A stretch of 64,000 bases of DNA from Rallus limicola. Its lineage: Eukaryota; Chordata; Aves; Gruiformes; Rallidae. The position numbers and the translations under genes were made by a program. The notes under the pieces are model-generated. The model had not been told where the DNA came from, did no database searches, and saw only the letters and a program-made list of their open reading frames with translations. Of the stretch, positions 12,719 to 26,621 are shown piece by piece. Position 1 is the first letter of the stretch; each line of letters starts with the position of its first letter. The DNA lies in the NCBI GenBank assembly GCA_022605955.1, contig JAKCOZ010000041.1, positions 5,153,001 through 5,217,000 of the forward strand. Direction: 5' to 3'.

Positions 12719-15700
12719 ATCAGAACAAAATCTGTATTAGCTCCCTTAAGAGAAGCTTAAGAAAATAGCTGTTTATCCTCAGACAGGATTCTCCTCTCTC
12801 CTGTCAACACTCAGTACACCAAGGCACTACATGCTTCAGGTAGCCAAACCTGGAAACTGTGGAGTTTACCCTTCTGGTGCTGGCAGTGCTGGCCAAACTG
12901 GACAATGGCCAAAATCATTAGCAGTGAAGTTTCATGTTAGGAGAAAGAGGGCTCTTCTCTGAGGTGCTGAACATCTCCCCTTAAAGAGACAGTGATGACA
13001 AACACAAGGAGAAAAAGAAACCCCACAACTTTACTGGGATTTTTAATGTCCTCTCTGTGCTACCAGGGTAACAGACTCCCAGGCAAGGATTCAGTTGGAT
13101 TACCTGTCAGTAGGCTGCAAACTTCCTTCACGCGGGCTACAGGTTACATCAGCTCATCCATACCTTCTAAAAGCACCAGCTTCCTACCAGTCTAACAGTG
13201 CAACCTTGCAACTTACAACGACCTTTAAGTCACTGCTTTAAAAACTGGGGACAGATTAATGAGGTGAATACACCAGGAGAGTGAATTCTGTATTCCTTCC
13301 CACTACATGGTATCATTTTGCACCTTGACAGTAGAAGGGAAAGGCTTCCCTGTAGTATCACAATGGTATTGAGCTTTGAAATACAAGGAAGACAAGAAAC
13401 AGCTAATCTGGTTTTGATTACCATGCATAAACAGTGAAAAAATAAAATAATCTCCAAATTAGAGAAACAAATTTGATTAAACACATCAGACTTCAGTCAC
13501 ACTCACCAGCTACGCAGAAAGAAGTGTGCCAGCATTTTGAAAATGCCTCATAACATATGAAGGAAATTATGTTTAAAAAGTTCTGCAGAAGAGAAAAAAA
13601 ATGTTCCATTGGAAACCAGGGTGCTATACTACCAATAATACATCCCTATTCAGCAAAGCATTTTAAACTATGTTCTTAAAAGTAGAATGCTATGTTTAAA
13701 CTCTGTTCTTAAAGTTCAACACTTATTACTTCCTCACATACTATTTAATTTGAGGAAAATTACTGTTTAAATAAAAAAGGGGGGCTGTATGACAAGAACA
13801 TACTGACATCTGCTGGCATTGTGTAAATGCTTTGCTCTAAAGATTAGGATTTAATGGCCTCACAGGTTGTTTTTTTTCCTTTCTAATAGGGATGCATAAC
13901 TAGGTAACACTATCCAGATCTGCATATGACAAATTAAAATGGTATTCTGTACTGCCAAATGTTAAAGTGGGTTTGACATTTTGCAGCTAAACAGTCTACA
14001 CAAATATATTTCTCTTCCATATTTGATTTCTAAAGTACCACAGGAAATTATTTTTGCCTAATTTGTATAAAAATGCTCGGTAATAGGGCAAACAATTTGC
14101 ATTCCAATAATTATTTTGCTAATTTCTTTGCCAACAAAAGATTAGTATTTCCAATTTACTATCCAAAGATGTAGGTATACCTGTCACTCAGGCAAGACTC
14201 GCAATGGTATGTGTTGTTTCACAGTAGTGGCTAGCAAATTAAAAGAAGAGATTCTATTTGTACTAGCACCACAACAAAGAGATATTTGTAAAGACAACAC
14301 ACTAATCATCTTGCAAACCACATACTGAAAGCGATACCTAAATGTACTGGAGAAGATCTGTAATCTCTTATCATTCAGCAAAACCAACATGGGTATTTTG
14401 ACAACCAGGATAAAGTCCAGAAGACAGAACAGCTTCAAACATACAGCATGTGAAAGGCAGAAATTCTAGTCAATGCACACAGTTCCTACAGCAGTTCTAA
14501 CTCAGCCTCATGTGACTATAGAATATCCTGTAAATCTTCCTGGACTTCTAAATTATTATTTGGAAGGTGCAGGATATATTCATTTAATGCTTGCTGTTGG
14601 AATCACAGCTTAATGTTTCTCCCTCATGTGTGCTATAGCACAAAATTATGGCTGATAATTTAAACACAAAATAGAAGAATTCAAAATCATAGCTCAGTGT
14701 CAGCAACTCAAATGTGTTGCACATACATACTGAGGCATAAATTTAGTATTAGAAACAAAGATACAAATAATTAAATGTGAACAATTGCTAAGCTGTGCTT
14801 AGTGGAAAACATAAATACTTTCCTCCATATTTCTGCATTCCAAATTAACTGTCAGCTGCAAGGTCCATTCCTTTTATCAGTTCATTAGATGCAGACATTT
14901 CATAGACATGAAAGGATAAATGAAAATGCCAAATTCACCTCTCTGATTTATTATTTGTGTGTGTATTTGTTGTATTCACTAACCAGCATCTGCATTTCTT
15001 AGCTGAGACATACCAGAAGTCACAGTAGTTTTTAAGCATGAAAAAATACACAGCCCTCTTCCTTGCAAACATTTAACTCAAAACCTCACAGACTGTTAGC
15101 AAGCTAGATGGATGAAGATGTGGCTCTGACAAGAAGCAGCAGCAGTACCAGCTCGTCTGGCTTCCAGCTGTATGGCTCAGCCATGAAGCAATGGTTCACG
15201 TAACCTTCTACTCAGTGGAAAAAGACAGCATACACCGAGCTGTTAGGCAAAACAAACATACACAGCAATGTAAAACCAAGCACCCAACAGCTCGCTGGGG
15301 AATGGCGCTGACTGTCACTGACCCCGAGTCGCCCAACAACACAGCTGTAAGTGTCCATGCACCACACACAGCATCGGCACAAGAGCAAGGAATCCAGAAG
15401 CAATTTCACAAGAACTACTCACTCTGTAGCAGACACTATCCAATTCACATGTTCAACTACGGGAAGAAACACACAGGTCATCTCATGACATCAGACGTGC
15501 TTTTCTTGTCACCAGCCTGCCTGTCCTTCACAGGTGTGCACTCTTCCACAGTCCTAAAATGAGGCATTTCTTACTCTGTCAGCATCGTGCCAGGAAGGAC
15601 CACCCATACTGGAGTGTCAAACTGCAATAGTACTGTGTTATAACATTCATCTGGAATTCCCTTTCAATTTCCTCATTTGAGACAGTTTTATTAAATTATT

Positions 15701-15740
15701 TAAATGTCTTATATATTAAACATCAGCAGAGCAAATTATT

Positions 15741-15780
15741 AAAAAGAAAAAGGAAGAAAAAAAAAAAAAAAAAGGAAGGG
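15741..15780. repeat. Purine-rich tract with A17 run
   Basis: About 40 bases of A and G occur, with an uninterrupted A run at roughly 15757-15773 followed by GGAAGGGG. No retroposed sequence could be recognised upstream. Confidence 0.8.
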
Positions 15781-17269
15781 GAATATATTACCCTAAAATC
15801 CTACTCTTTAGAATGCATTTCCAGATTCTTGAAATCCGTGGATGACAACAGCCAGCCTTTCAGCAGTGTGGGAGAAAAAGTACATCCTTTGGAGACCCCC
15901 AAAGCCAGTCTTTGACTACAGGATCACTGCTTTCTCCCAAGCAACACAGCACATGCTACCACCACAGTCACTGCACAAATACCCAGGCCTGAGACATTTT
16001 AAATAATTAATAATAAAGTCAAGCCAGCGTCCCTGTCCGCAGCTCGGAGGACTCAGTGCAACACTGTGCAGTGGTTCCAGCTCCACTGAGAACTGCTCTG
16101 ATGGGTACCAGTGACGTACGGAAATCTGCCACAGGAGGTAACCCCAGGAGCTCAGATGATAGAAGATTAAGAGAGAACAGTGCTCCTCTTCCCTGCTATG
16201 ATCAGTATTGTTTCCTGTTAATTTAAATGAGAGAAGGTCTGTAGCTTTTTAGAGTTACTTTGGAGACCTTCAAAGAAGATGAAATTTGAGACCAAACTAT
16301 ACGGTACTTTAAATAACGGAACAAACAGCAAATGCAGCATGAGGTGTTGGCACAGTGTGAGTTAGCAAGTCATCTTGTATGGCAGTCCAGGAAGCACACT
16401 GGCCAAGGATGTGCTTCTTGAAAGACAACAATCCTACTAAAGGACATGTGCGGTGCTTGATTTAAACACATCTACAGGAACAAAGAAGCCAATTTCTGCC
16501 CAAAATTTACCTCAACTAATAAAGATGCACCCACTTGTGCTACTAGAAGAGCATTCATTTAGAGTCAAAGGTAACTCTCGTATAGCAGTGCACAGCCAGC
16601 TACAGGCGCTGAACAGTTGGAGCTTGGCAGTCAGAAGTGGAAAGGAAAAGTTTATCACCTAGCTCACTGTCTCTCAATTTCTACTTTACTTCCATGTATT
16701 TCTTGGGGACTTGCAGGTATTACTTGCATTATTTTCTTGTGGACAGCCCAACCATGCACCACTAAGGTTTATAATCAAACTGTCCCGAGGACTACAGCAA
16801 TCGTTGTTTCAATCTAAGTCCTATTTTAATAAACTCTTGAGCAACTTTTAAGATATCCACACCTAAGAAAATTTTAAAATAAAAATTAAATGTAATTTTT
16901 TCCACATTAGAAATCCATGTCCAACCTTTCTGCTTCTTGTACATCCAGTGACAAAATATTTAAAGGCTTAAGCAGGGAAAACATTGTAAAATTTACCGTC
17001 CACTAACATACACTTACTTTAGAAATCTGGATTCACACTCTAGTCTACTACTTTGTAACAGTGCAAAACAGGAAAGAGAAATAAAGTCTATGTTACTTTT
17101 AACATCACAGAGAACGTCCTGGTTTTATTTTGCCTGCTGGAAAACTCAAACATAGAGAAGCATTATATTGTCCCTTAGATATATTTATTTAAAATTGTGT
17201 ATATTTTAAGACATGTACATGAAGCAACACTGATATCAAGAACTACTCATGCCCTATTATTTTATTCAA

Positions 17270-17325
17270 CAACACAAAACACCCCAACACAACAAAACCC
17301 CAGGAAAACCCCACCACAGCAACGC
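17270..17325. repeat. A/C-rich low-complexity tract
   Basis: Repeated CAACA, AAAACCCC and CCACC words run for about 55 bases. This is the same style of sequence as at 12659-12718. Confidence 0.6.
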
Positions 17326-17513
17326 GTCAGGCACACGACTCAGTGAGACACCAGCAGCACAGCAGCTCATAGCACAGACCCTGACAAGACCATCAGAACT
17401 TTAACTCTGTGGTCACCACAGTACAGTCAATCTGCTGCCCAGGTGACAGAGCTGGTTGGAACAAAGGCACTGGTACCTGCATTACCATTAACACTGAGAG
17501 ATTTCATTTTTAC

Positions 17514-17600
17514 CTGTGTTACTCTTACTACTGCTAATTACAGACTGTGGAGATGAGTACTCTGCAACCTTCCTCCAAAGCCAAATTATGTAGAATAAGC
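17514..17600 (-). other. Exon-like segment, unproven, minus strand
   Basis: On the minus strand, a pyrimidine-containing acceptor (GTGTGGTTGTATTTCAG) precedes an 87-base segment that ends in a donor (CACAG/GTAAAA). The segment is 29 codons long and open in one frame. That frame has a hydrophobic start (residues LFYIIWLW) followed by a Ser/Lys-rich stretch. It sits inside a longer open frame at 17488-17865. The orientation fits a gene starting at the CpG island about 9 kb to the right. I do not recognise the peptide in any family, and such acceptor-donor pairs also arise by chance. Confidence 0.15.
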
Positions 17601-20600
17601 CTGAAATACAACCACACAGACTTCCCACCACCGCTGCCTGATGTTTGCTGGGCACTATTTGGCCAACCTCAGCTTCTGGAATCAGAAACCAGAGATACTG
17701 GACATTTTGAGGAGGACACAAAAGAACTGGTGCCATAAAAATCATGTAATTCTGTGTGCATGTGTGTTTGGGCATGTATCTGTGCACGTGTGACTCCAGT
17801 AACATGTGCCAGTTATCAGGGATGCACTGATGTGCCTTAAAGAAGGATCCTGTCATGGATGTCAACCTGACAGCTCAGTGATCCTCCATCTTTTATTGTC
17901 CACTGTAAAAGTATTGATAAAGTCTAAGAAACCCAACGCATTTCCCCAAGCCAGGCAACTGGATACAGTGTGTAACACTGCTGTTTGCTGGTACAGGCCT
18001 TCCCCTGGGATTTCTGCCCTCAGCAAACTGAGAAAAATACACTACCCAAAAACGAGTGAGCAAACCCATTTAAAGCACTCTGAATCCTTGTGTTCGGAAC
18101 AACACCTCCTCCACATCTCAGGGTTATTACAATGCCTCATGCAAACCTTGTTAAAGGACAGCTGCAATACTAGCACGTGTTAAATGCTACTTCTACCTCA
18201 GTAGCTCCAGAACCCACAGAGAAGAACAAGCAGGAAAATCAGGAAAAACACACCCTACAGTGGCTACCATGAGACATCCCCAACACTTGTTCAGTTTTTC
18301 CAAGTGGAACTAATCCTACCAGATGCAGAGGCCACAAAGCACAGGCAGTGCTGGCATAGCGGGGGTGTTCAGAGGGGGAAACCCTCAACTGGCCCCCTGG
18401 CAAAGCTGGCTGCACCCCCAGCAGCAGTATAACTGCACCTAATGAGGGAGTTCTTAGTGTGAGAATATGGCACTTAAAAATGAAAAGCAAATATTAACTG
18501 CTTTTTAAAGAAACTGGAACGATACTATGAGCACCTGTAACAGAAAGATGGACATCTCTTACTTAAAGATATTTTTCTGACATGCTCATGCCTCATTATT
18601 TAACTATTTGGTTTTATTTTACTGTATGCTTTTATTATCTTCTGTTGTATCGCCTACGATTGCTAAGTTATGTGTATAAAATCTACAAGGAAATTGTATC
18701 TTCCTGAGTTTGATCACTTCAGTTGTTTGTGGTTTAAAACTGTCTCAGATTACATCCTTTCACTAAAGACAGGGATGTTGCTTTGTGCTCTGGGATGGCA
18801 CCACGACCTCCCCATCCTTTTCAGCTGCCTGCAAGACAACCCTACAATCCTCTCCATCACTTGTGGGTATGTTGTATCAAAACACCAACTTCAAATCTAG
18901 ACTACAGTAAAATATTCAGGCTCCTGCACAGGCAGGTTTGCACATAATGGGATACCAAGCAACATGCAAGCCCCTCTTAAAATCCACTGAGGTTCTAACA
19001 ACACGGCTCTCTTGGGAAAGGTGGTTCTCTGGGTACAATGAAACTGGAGTTTGAACTGATCCACAGGCACAGACAAAACTGTGAGGAAGGAAAGAAGAGC
19101 ATGGGAAAACCTCAGGCTAACCACACTGAAAGGAAAACAAGTAAGAAGTGTTATTGCTAAGAGCTGGTTACGTGCTTTGCTGCAGTGAGATGGCAGCTGC
19201 TGAAAACAAAACTATGTTCCACATGATCAAAGGGACCAGACTACCTGAGCACATCACCGTGTCCACCTGAACCACTATGTCCCAACAAGTACTGATTAAC
19301 CAGGCAGTTTATGGGATGCGACAGGTCCCAGAGTGAGAATGAAAGATATCAGCACCAAAACTGACCAATCTGAAGGCACTTTACAGCGGGAGGGGTTAAG
19401 GATGGCTTCAGGAGCAGTGAGCACAGGATTCCGGAAAAAAGGCTTATCCAGAGCAAAGGATCCGTTGGTGTATTGCAGCCCGGAGTGCTCGTGCGTTGGG
19501 CTATGAGGTAAACCCAACCTCCCCCTGACAACTGGGATTTGTGGTTGATGCTTCCCACATGGCATGAGATCCTTAACAACCAGAGATCCAGTCCTGACTC
19601 AAAACAGAATCGACACTGTAAACCAGAAACACCGCAACAAAAACATGAAACAAAATCATAAACCCAAGACTTGCAGACAGGGATTGGGGAGTGGAAGACA
19701 GAAATCAGGACCAAACCTGGCTTTAAATCGAGGCTATTCACAGGGTAGTGAGTGTGCAAAACATGCAGCATGGACAATTTTGGTATTTGGCAAGAGTTCG
19801 ATGCTTGTAATGACCAAGGGAAACACAATCGGTCCCCTGTGGAGGCAGCTGCAGACTAACATGTTATCACAGTGGCAGCAGAGAAGAGGTCATCATGAAG
19901 TGCAGGAGCCATTTGGAGAGTGTCCTAAATTAAGGAGTGGGAAAAGGGGGTCTAATATCACAGAAAATCAGGAGGATATCGAGATCCATTAATCTTCCTG
20001 CTGGGTCACTCTCTATGGCTCAATTCAAACTGCACTCTGGGACTTCCTTAGCATTTATATTGTCGCAGACTTAAAATGGGTATCACCATGTGGTAGATGA
20101 CATTTTAGGTAGCTCATCTCCGATGCTAGAGGAAAGGACATTTAAGTAACTACTCACATACACAGTGGAGTGTTTGTAGGGCAGTGAGGATATTGTTCTT
20201 TTAAATCCTAGAGCTGTTCTGTAGAGTTTCATTGTAACAGAAGATAATCCATCAGATTATTTCCTGTGACACTCATCAGAGACAACTACCCAGCAGCATG
20301 ACTTGAAACTGATGCTTCAGTATCTTTTCCTGCCAGAGAAGCAAGACTGTAAGGTCTGTGGTCAAGAACTGCATAGACTGTGCCACATCCAAAGGCAGGG
20401 TGTCACCGAATTACATAAAACTCAAGACAGTAGATCATTCCCAAACCAATGTTTAAGACTGTATTCTATCTACCTCTTCATATAGGGACTGCTAACAAGC
20501 TCACTTGCTCAGCCACATATCTGCATAATAATGCATAATCTTAATTTAGGAAAAATTGCTACAAGTTTTATCTTAAGTGTTTTGCTACCTGCAGTGATTA

Positions 20601-23600
20601 TTATGCCATATTTTTAATTAACTGCCAAGAAAAATAGCTACATGTTTGGGCCACTACTATATGGAAAACCAATACTTGCAAGAAAAGTGCATTTTTCTTT
20701 TTTTTGCCAGGGCAGAGAGATCCCAGCACTGGCTCTGTCAAAGAATATGAAGCCTTTCCCTGGATCAGTGCTGCTCCCTCCCCAAACTATAAAATGCCAG
20801 TCCTCTGCAATGTATGGTGAAGTAAATCAGACACCTAAAACCTGCTTAACAAAACAACAAATGTAAAAGATAAAAGCAGAAACTCGGACACTGGCTATCC
20901 AGAGGAAAAGTAATGCCTATTCTTCAGCCAAACTGCTTCTGTGAAAGATAACTATCTTTATACAATGGACAGACATATAAAAGACTTTTTTTCCAAGACA
21001 GTAAGACAATTACATGACATTTCAGTTTTAAATCCAGGGCTCTGGATCTGTTTGAAGTTCTCTAAGGCTTACCACTCATTTTGCTACAGAAATAAGAGAC
21101 TCCACAAGAGATGTCAGTCTTTGTAAGACAACAGTGTTACATATGTAACTGTCTTCTGCATGTGTTTTCTATAAGATACAGATATTTGAAAGATAAAACA
21201 CCCAACAGACTGCCTACAGAGCAACCTAGACACAGGGAACAAACTGCAGCTGCATTGGGCTATCTCCCCAGGGCAGTATGTATAAATTTACTGGTTTATC
21301 TCATGTGATGATGATGATGTTGATTACAACACAGCAAAACTTTTGTCCTGTTAGTTTTAGCTCAAGTATAGCTGTTCAATACAACTAATTTTTCTTCCAC
21401 TTGTATACAGGTGTTCTTCCACCTTCTCTACAACTGCTTTACCTGTTACAGTACTTTGACCTGAAATCATAGCACACCTTCATTTACACCTTCTCCTAAA
21501 CTACCTACCCACATTCTGACGTACACTTTCCAAACAGGATGAATTCAGAGTTGAAACTGCATACATCAAGTCTGCATTTCCTCCATTTCTCAGGAAAAAG
21601 TATGTATTTTCAGCCTGGCTTCTTATCCTTCTGCTCATAGAACGATTGCTCCCATCTCAGTACTGAGCCTGGACTTGGGGACAATAAAACCCCTAGAACA
21701 CCTTCAGAACCAGCAATCAGCTGAGCAAAATCCTACCACCACCCTCATGTGTTGATACTCCATTAGACTCTAAAAACTCCAATGGAAAAGTAATTAAAAA
21801 ATGCCCAAAAGTAAAGGAAAAGTCTGAATCACAACTGGCACCGTGACAGACAAGATCAGCCAACTACAAAACACAACAGCAAGCTGAGATTCACCACCTC
21901 TTGCTACCATTTGTTTAGTGATCAGGAGCGTGAAGCAGTCTACACCATTTCCTTGTAGTTCCTGTTCTTGGAACCATCACCTCTTCTTTCTGTACCCTAA
22001 ACTTTCGTGGTCAGAGGCTGTACCCTGGATGGTTGAAACCAAGTGTGTTGCAAGCTGAGATGATCTGTGTATTTGTGTCTGTGCTGCCGGTGGGGAAGAG
22101 CCACATCCAGCCCGGCGGTTACCGCTGTGCCCTTTACCTCCCAGGTGACTGAGTTCAGAGTATTTGCCCTTTACCACAACCCAAGACTTTCAGCTCAGCA
22201 CCAAGGGTCCCTCACACCTTTCCAGCTCACACAGAGAGGCAATTATTTTAATGGATACGAGCTTGCTCCATCCTTTTCACAACATCTCCCTGAGTGACTG
22301 TGGCCACAACCCCCGCTGACAGACACTCCCAGTTTGTGGCTCTGAGTTTCCTGCTCCAGGCAGTTACCTTAATTTTAGGGCACTGAATTGCACAGGTAGG
22401 TACTAAGGCATCTGTCAGTCTAGATTGCTCCTGTCAGGGTATTAACTGCAGTAACAGCTGGAAGTTTGGAAACACGGGATGTTAGAATGGCACCCGAGGT
22501 TGCAAAATGTTCTAGGGGGTTTTTAACTGGCCTTGAGGAAACCATCACAGAGCTTTACATCTGTGTAGGTGTCTTGCATTGGGGCACTGAGCCCAACTTT
22601 TACATTTCTGAAAGATACCTACTTGTAAAATACCCAACAGTTTCCTTCCCCGCGAAAAGAGCCAAATAGCTGGTTCCTTGCAGCACACCTCAGAAACAAT
22701 CCTGAATTTCTAAACATTCATTAGAAACTCCACTTGTAAATAAACATTTTGCTACCACTATTATTTCTCTGCAAGTACAAAATCAGAACCAGAGCAGCCA
22801 CATTAACCATCACCTACTTGGCAAAAATTAGTATTTCAAAGCACGACACGCATATTTTTGGCATTTGATGTAGTTTGATATCTAATTGTGATCCATAATG
22901 TCACTCAAACGTGACAGTTTCTTTGTGCTCTTTAGCATGTCACATGTGCTTCAGCACTGCTGTTATATACCACCATAAATCACAGTATCCCAAAAGTGTC
23001 TTCCCATGTCACATAAGGTTTCCTTTCAGTTTACAACCCTTTTTCAGCACATCATCTTAAAGAACGTAGATAAAATGATCTTATTTGCAGTAAATTCTAC
23101 TTTCTGACACACTAGATTTTAGCAAAAGCTGTGAAGCACAATAAATACCAATAGAGAACTTCATAAACAGTTTCCTGTTTAATCATAACAGCGTACATTC
23201 AAAACAGGCAATAAAGACCAGTATCTAATGATCACATATTCAAGAGTAAACAGCAGAGCTTCAGAAGTGACATTATACTTTGCAGGAGGATTTGTGTTGC
23301 ATTATTTTAATTTCCATTATTTTAATGGAAAAGATTTAACTGCTCATAAAAAAGTGCAACTGTCAAAGAATTAGAAACAAGGAGAAACAATTAAATAGTA
23401 AGAGTCTCTTTAGTGGCCTTGGACAAGATCCTCAGAGACAGGACCTTTCTGCTCCAAGGCAGCATTACAGCTCACATTCTGCACTGCCAACTCAACAGAC
23501 ATTCTCCACAGGCTTACATGACTTCACAACCAAGACCAGAACCGGCCAGGCCACCTGTAACCTTATGTTTGCTACAGTGTAAAGCCCCATCCACTGGCTT

Positions 23601-24090
23601 GTTGCCTAACCCTTCTGTTTCAGTCAGACAGTACTTATAGTGCGTAACACCACAGCACCCCCAAACACCAAAGGAAATGGGGAGAGAGAGTTCTGACAAA
23701 TGCCCAGAATAAACACCATGACAAGGAAGGGGTCTCTCAGCTACTCTATTTCCCTCCAGCTGCAGTTTTATGTATCAGCCTTCATTACAGCATTTTAGGC
23801 AAATACACCTTTCCAACAGCAGTATGCTTACTACAACCATGCCCTCTGTAGCTGTAAATGATACTTCTTCTTGCGGCCAGAACTAGGAACACTACCGTTA
23901 CAGTATGTAATGCTTATCAGTAGATTTAAAAATTAGACAATGCCATTTCAAAGCTACAGCATGATAAATTAGCAATAGTGAATTATTTAACTCGGCTGTT
24001 GGTCTCTGTCCTTTATTTCCAACTAGCTTAACATCCCCCGTGCAAGTGAATACTGACTGAACAGCTCTTCTGGTCTTAAACAAAGCTTAC
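17601..24090. other. Non-coding stretch, no gene recognised
   Basis: This is AT-rich sequence. The overlapping open frames at 19296-19992, on both strands and up to 159 codons, are the longest here. They have no motif and no splice context. A perfect 8-base-arm hairpin (TTCCATTA, 3-base loop, TAATGGAA) lies at 23312-23330 next to a direct repeat of CATTATTTTAAT. GAT trinucleotides cluster at 21308-21319. No transposon was recognised. Confidence 0.5.
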
Positions 24091-24145
24091 CTGTCTGCAC
24101 AAAAGGAGACCAAGGATACTAGTTCCATTAAATCCCTCCTAAAAA
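24091..24145 (-). other. Candidate second 5' exon, minus strand
   Basis: On the minus strand, a pyrimidine-rich acceptor (CTGGTTTTTCCTTAG) opens a 55-base segment, or 48 bases if a second AG is used, that closes with the strong donor GACAG/GTAAGC. It contains an ATG at its middle with G at +4 but T at -3, and the frame stays open to the donor. It lies about 2.5 kb downstream of the putative first exon at 26622 in the same orientation, which is a plausible spacing for a 5'-UTR exon. The encoded residues match nothing I know. It could equally be a chance pair of splice words. Confidence 0.25.
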
Positions 24146-25889
24146 CTAAGGAAAAACCAGGAAAAGCCAGCATATATGTAGGGCTGGCAGAGAGGTCCCC
24201 CAGACAGCAAGAAAAAATACTGAGAGACTGACCAGGCAAACCAGAGGTACAGGCAGTCTGGAGAGAACGAGAGAAGATGCTCTCCATAAGAATCAAGTAA
24301 GAACATATACTAAGAAGAAAAGAAAAAGAAAAAAGAGATGAAGGGAAAAGTATCAGAAAGAAAAGGAGTAGAAAAGTACACAAGCATCCATCAGAAATGA
24401 CACAGGTATAAGCTGATCCTGCCCTGGGCAGAAAGACTGACTACATGAGCGGCTGAGTCCCCCTTGGCCTTGCCATTCCATGTTTGGCTTCAAAGGGGCT
24501 TTGTGTAGGGCGCAGCTTGGGAAGGAAGGAGAAACATCAAATGCCAGCAGAACTGGCAGCCGTGGCCTAAGGACATAACGTTCTCCCTCCTTTGCAGCAA
24601 GTCAGCAGAGCATGTTAGTAAGGGATTACATCCGCACAGAGTGTGTAGGCATCACTCTAACAACTCACAGCGCCAGGCATTGGCCCTTGTAACGCTTCAC
24701 GTGTGCTCGCAGTCTGTACTGGGAACGGATCACGTTATGCATCCAAGAATTAACAATTCCGCTCTCCTCCTTGACACTTGACTCCTGCCAGTATTTCTGT
24801 CATTAAAAGATGCCCTTTCGTGAAAACCAGAAACGCATCCTCATCACGTCAAGGACACCGAGTGCTTCAATTACAAGAACTATAAAAATCATCAACGTAC
24901 TGAGAATTTTATTCATGACGTTTGTCAGCTATATTGCTGATACCCAGTTAAGTACTAATAGAAAAAAAGAAATATGGTCTTGACACTATAAGCACAGGCT
25001 TCATTTCAGGAAATGCCAAATCCTTTGTTTAATATATTTACTGGAAGAATAAATCGTAAGTGAAACTTGGGTAGCCAAGCCTGTAAAATCTGCATAAGAC
25101 AGAGAGGAGATCTGGACTATGATCAGGGTGCTACATAAAAATAGTTTCCAAAAAAACTCAGTAACTCAGAACTACACAAGAAAATAACAACTTGAAAATG
25201 CCACAGTTTAAGCTAGCCTAAATCATGATTACAGTCCTGGTAACTGGAGCACATGATACTAAATACTAACCTAAAAACTAAATGATCTACTGAGATACAC
25301 ATTGGAAATTGACACACACACACACGTTCTCCCCAACATTCATTTTCTCAAGCAGCTGAGACTGGTCTCTAAAATAATTATTATTCAATTATGAGGAGCA
25401 ACTCCATTTTAGATTGTAATACATCCATGATCGGCCATCTCTACCACAGAGAAACAAAATCCCACTTCTACTTTGATAGCCCAGATGTGAATTGTTCTCA
25501 CACTGCTAAATGATAACGAAACATACAGCATCTCTCCTCTCTTATGTATCCCCAAGCCTGGAATGACAGCCAAGCCAGGGACTCGGCATTCTGGGGACAC
25601 CATCTCTGGCGCCTGTTGTACTTTATGATCCAATTCATCTTGACTAAGCTGAATCTCATTCAGAGTGAAGAAACAGTCATTACTAGAGAATCTAACATGC
25701 TAAGCCGCGTTTGCAATTCAGGGAGCAGACAAACAAGAGCTGCGGATTTGGACAGGCTCTTTCACACTTGGCTGACGTGAATCACTCCAGAGTCAAACTT
25801 CAGACCTCGTTCGTTTCACCATCTGCGTGAACCAAGTGAAGTTGGCAGCACCATCTCCAAGAGCCACGTTACAGATTTTGGAGACGTGG
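24146..25889. other. Non-coding stretch flanking the CpG island
   Basis: This is AT-rich sequence apart from moderately GC-richer patches near 24430-24870. A (CA)7 microsatellite lies at 25312-25325. No gene or transposon was recognised. If the minus-strand gene model is right, this is its first intron. Confidence 0.5.
25312..25325. repeat. (CA)7 microsatellite
   Basis: Seven uninterrupted CA/AC dinucleotides occur in AT-rich intronic or intergenic sequence. Confidence 0.9.
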
Positions 25890-26476
25890 TACGTGTGCCA
25901 GTGTCAGACGGGGAGCCCGTGCCGCTGGCTCCACTGCGTGCCGCGCGTGGAGGGCACGGAGCGCTGCTTCACCTGCGCCCAGCGCGCACCCGGGCAGCGC
26001 CGACACTTCTCCCCCGATGGAAGCGCACATGAGAGAATGATGCCGTGAATCGCCTACGAAACACGCAGGTAGCGATGACTTACAGACAAGCAGTTTCCCA
26101 GCTGCTAAGTACGCGCGCCCGTTTGGTCACTAACTCATCTGAAACCCGACTGGCCATTTTTTTCGTTCTTCCTTATTTTCTGAGGCACCTCCCGAGCCCG
26201 TCTCCCCGCAGCACCGTGCGGGACGCTCGGCAGGAGGAGAGCCGAGCTCGGGGCACCGCACCGCGCCCCTGCCCGGCACCGCCGCCCGGCGCCGGCCGCT
26301 CCAGCCCTCCGACCAGCGCCGCGCCGGCCGCGGCCCCTGGACCCTGACAGCCTCCCCACCTCCTTTCCCCTCCCCTCCTTTCCACGGACGCTCCGCGGAC
26401 GCGCAGCCCTCCGCCCGGGCCGCCCCGGAAACTTTCCGTCCGCGGTGACCGGCGACAGCGGGAGCGCCTCCTTCCC

Positions 26477-26518
26477 GGGCGGGGAGGGGATGGGAGGGGA
26501 GGGCCGGGCCGGGCAGGG
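26477..26518 (+). promoter_or_regulatory. G-quadruplex-forming tract in the CpG island
   Basis: At least seven G runs of three or more bases lie within 42 bases, separated by one to three bases. This is a dense G-quadruplex pattern on the plus strand. Relative to the proposed minus-strand gene it lies just inside the first intron, on the non-template (coding-strand complement) side as C-rich RNA. Such tracts are common in avian promoters. Confidence 0.65.
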
Positions 26519-26621
26519 CGGAGCGGGACCGGCCGCGGCCCCCGCGCACCTGCCGGGATGCTCCGCGCCGAGCGGCCCCGCCGCCCCCCAACACCCGCCG
26601 CAGGGCCCGGCCGAAACTCAC

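Larger units (their letters stand above)
10764..17513. other. Non-coding AT-rich stretch, no gene recognised
   Basis: It holds a perfect 24-base duplication at 11285-11337, homopolymers near 11989-12005 and 15741-15780, and an A/C-rich patch at 12659-12718. The longest open frame (15191-15562, plus, 123 codons) has no motif, no flanking splice signals and a strand-mirrored partner. A polyadenylation-like AATAAA near 16846 on the plus strand has no associated exon. Confidence 0.55.

Noticed and set aside
19296..19992. Overlapping frames of 159 (minus) and 142 (plus) codons
   Set aside because: Mutually antiparallel frames without motifs; no flanking splice sites or promoter.
25827..26048. Cysteine-containing plus frame at the island's left edge
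   Set aside because: It reads like a small Cys-rich domain (six Cys in about 30 residues), but it starts at a GTG, has no splice context, and the spacing matches no family I can name.
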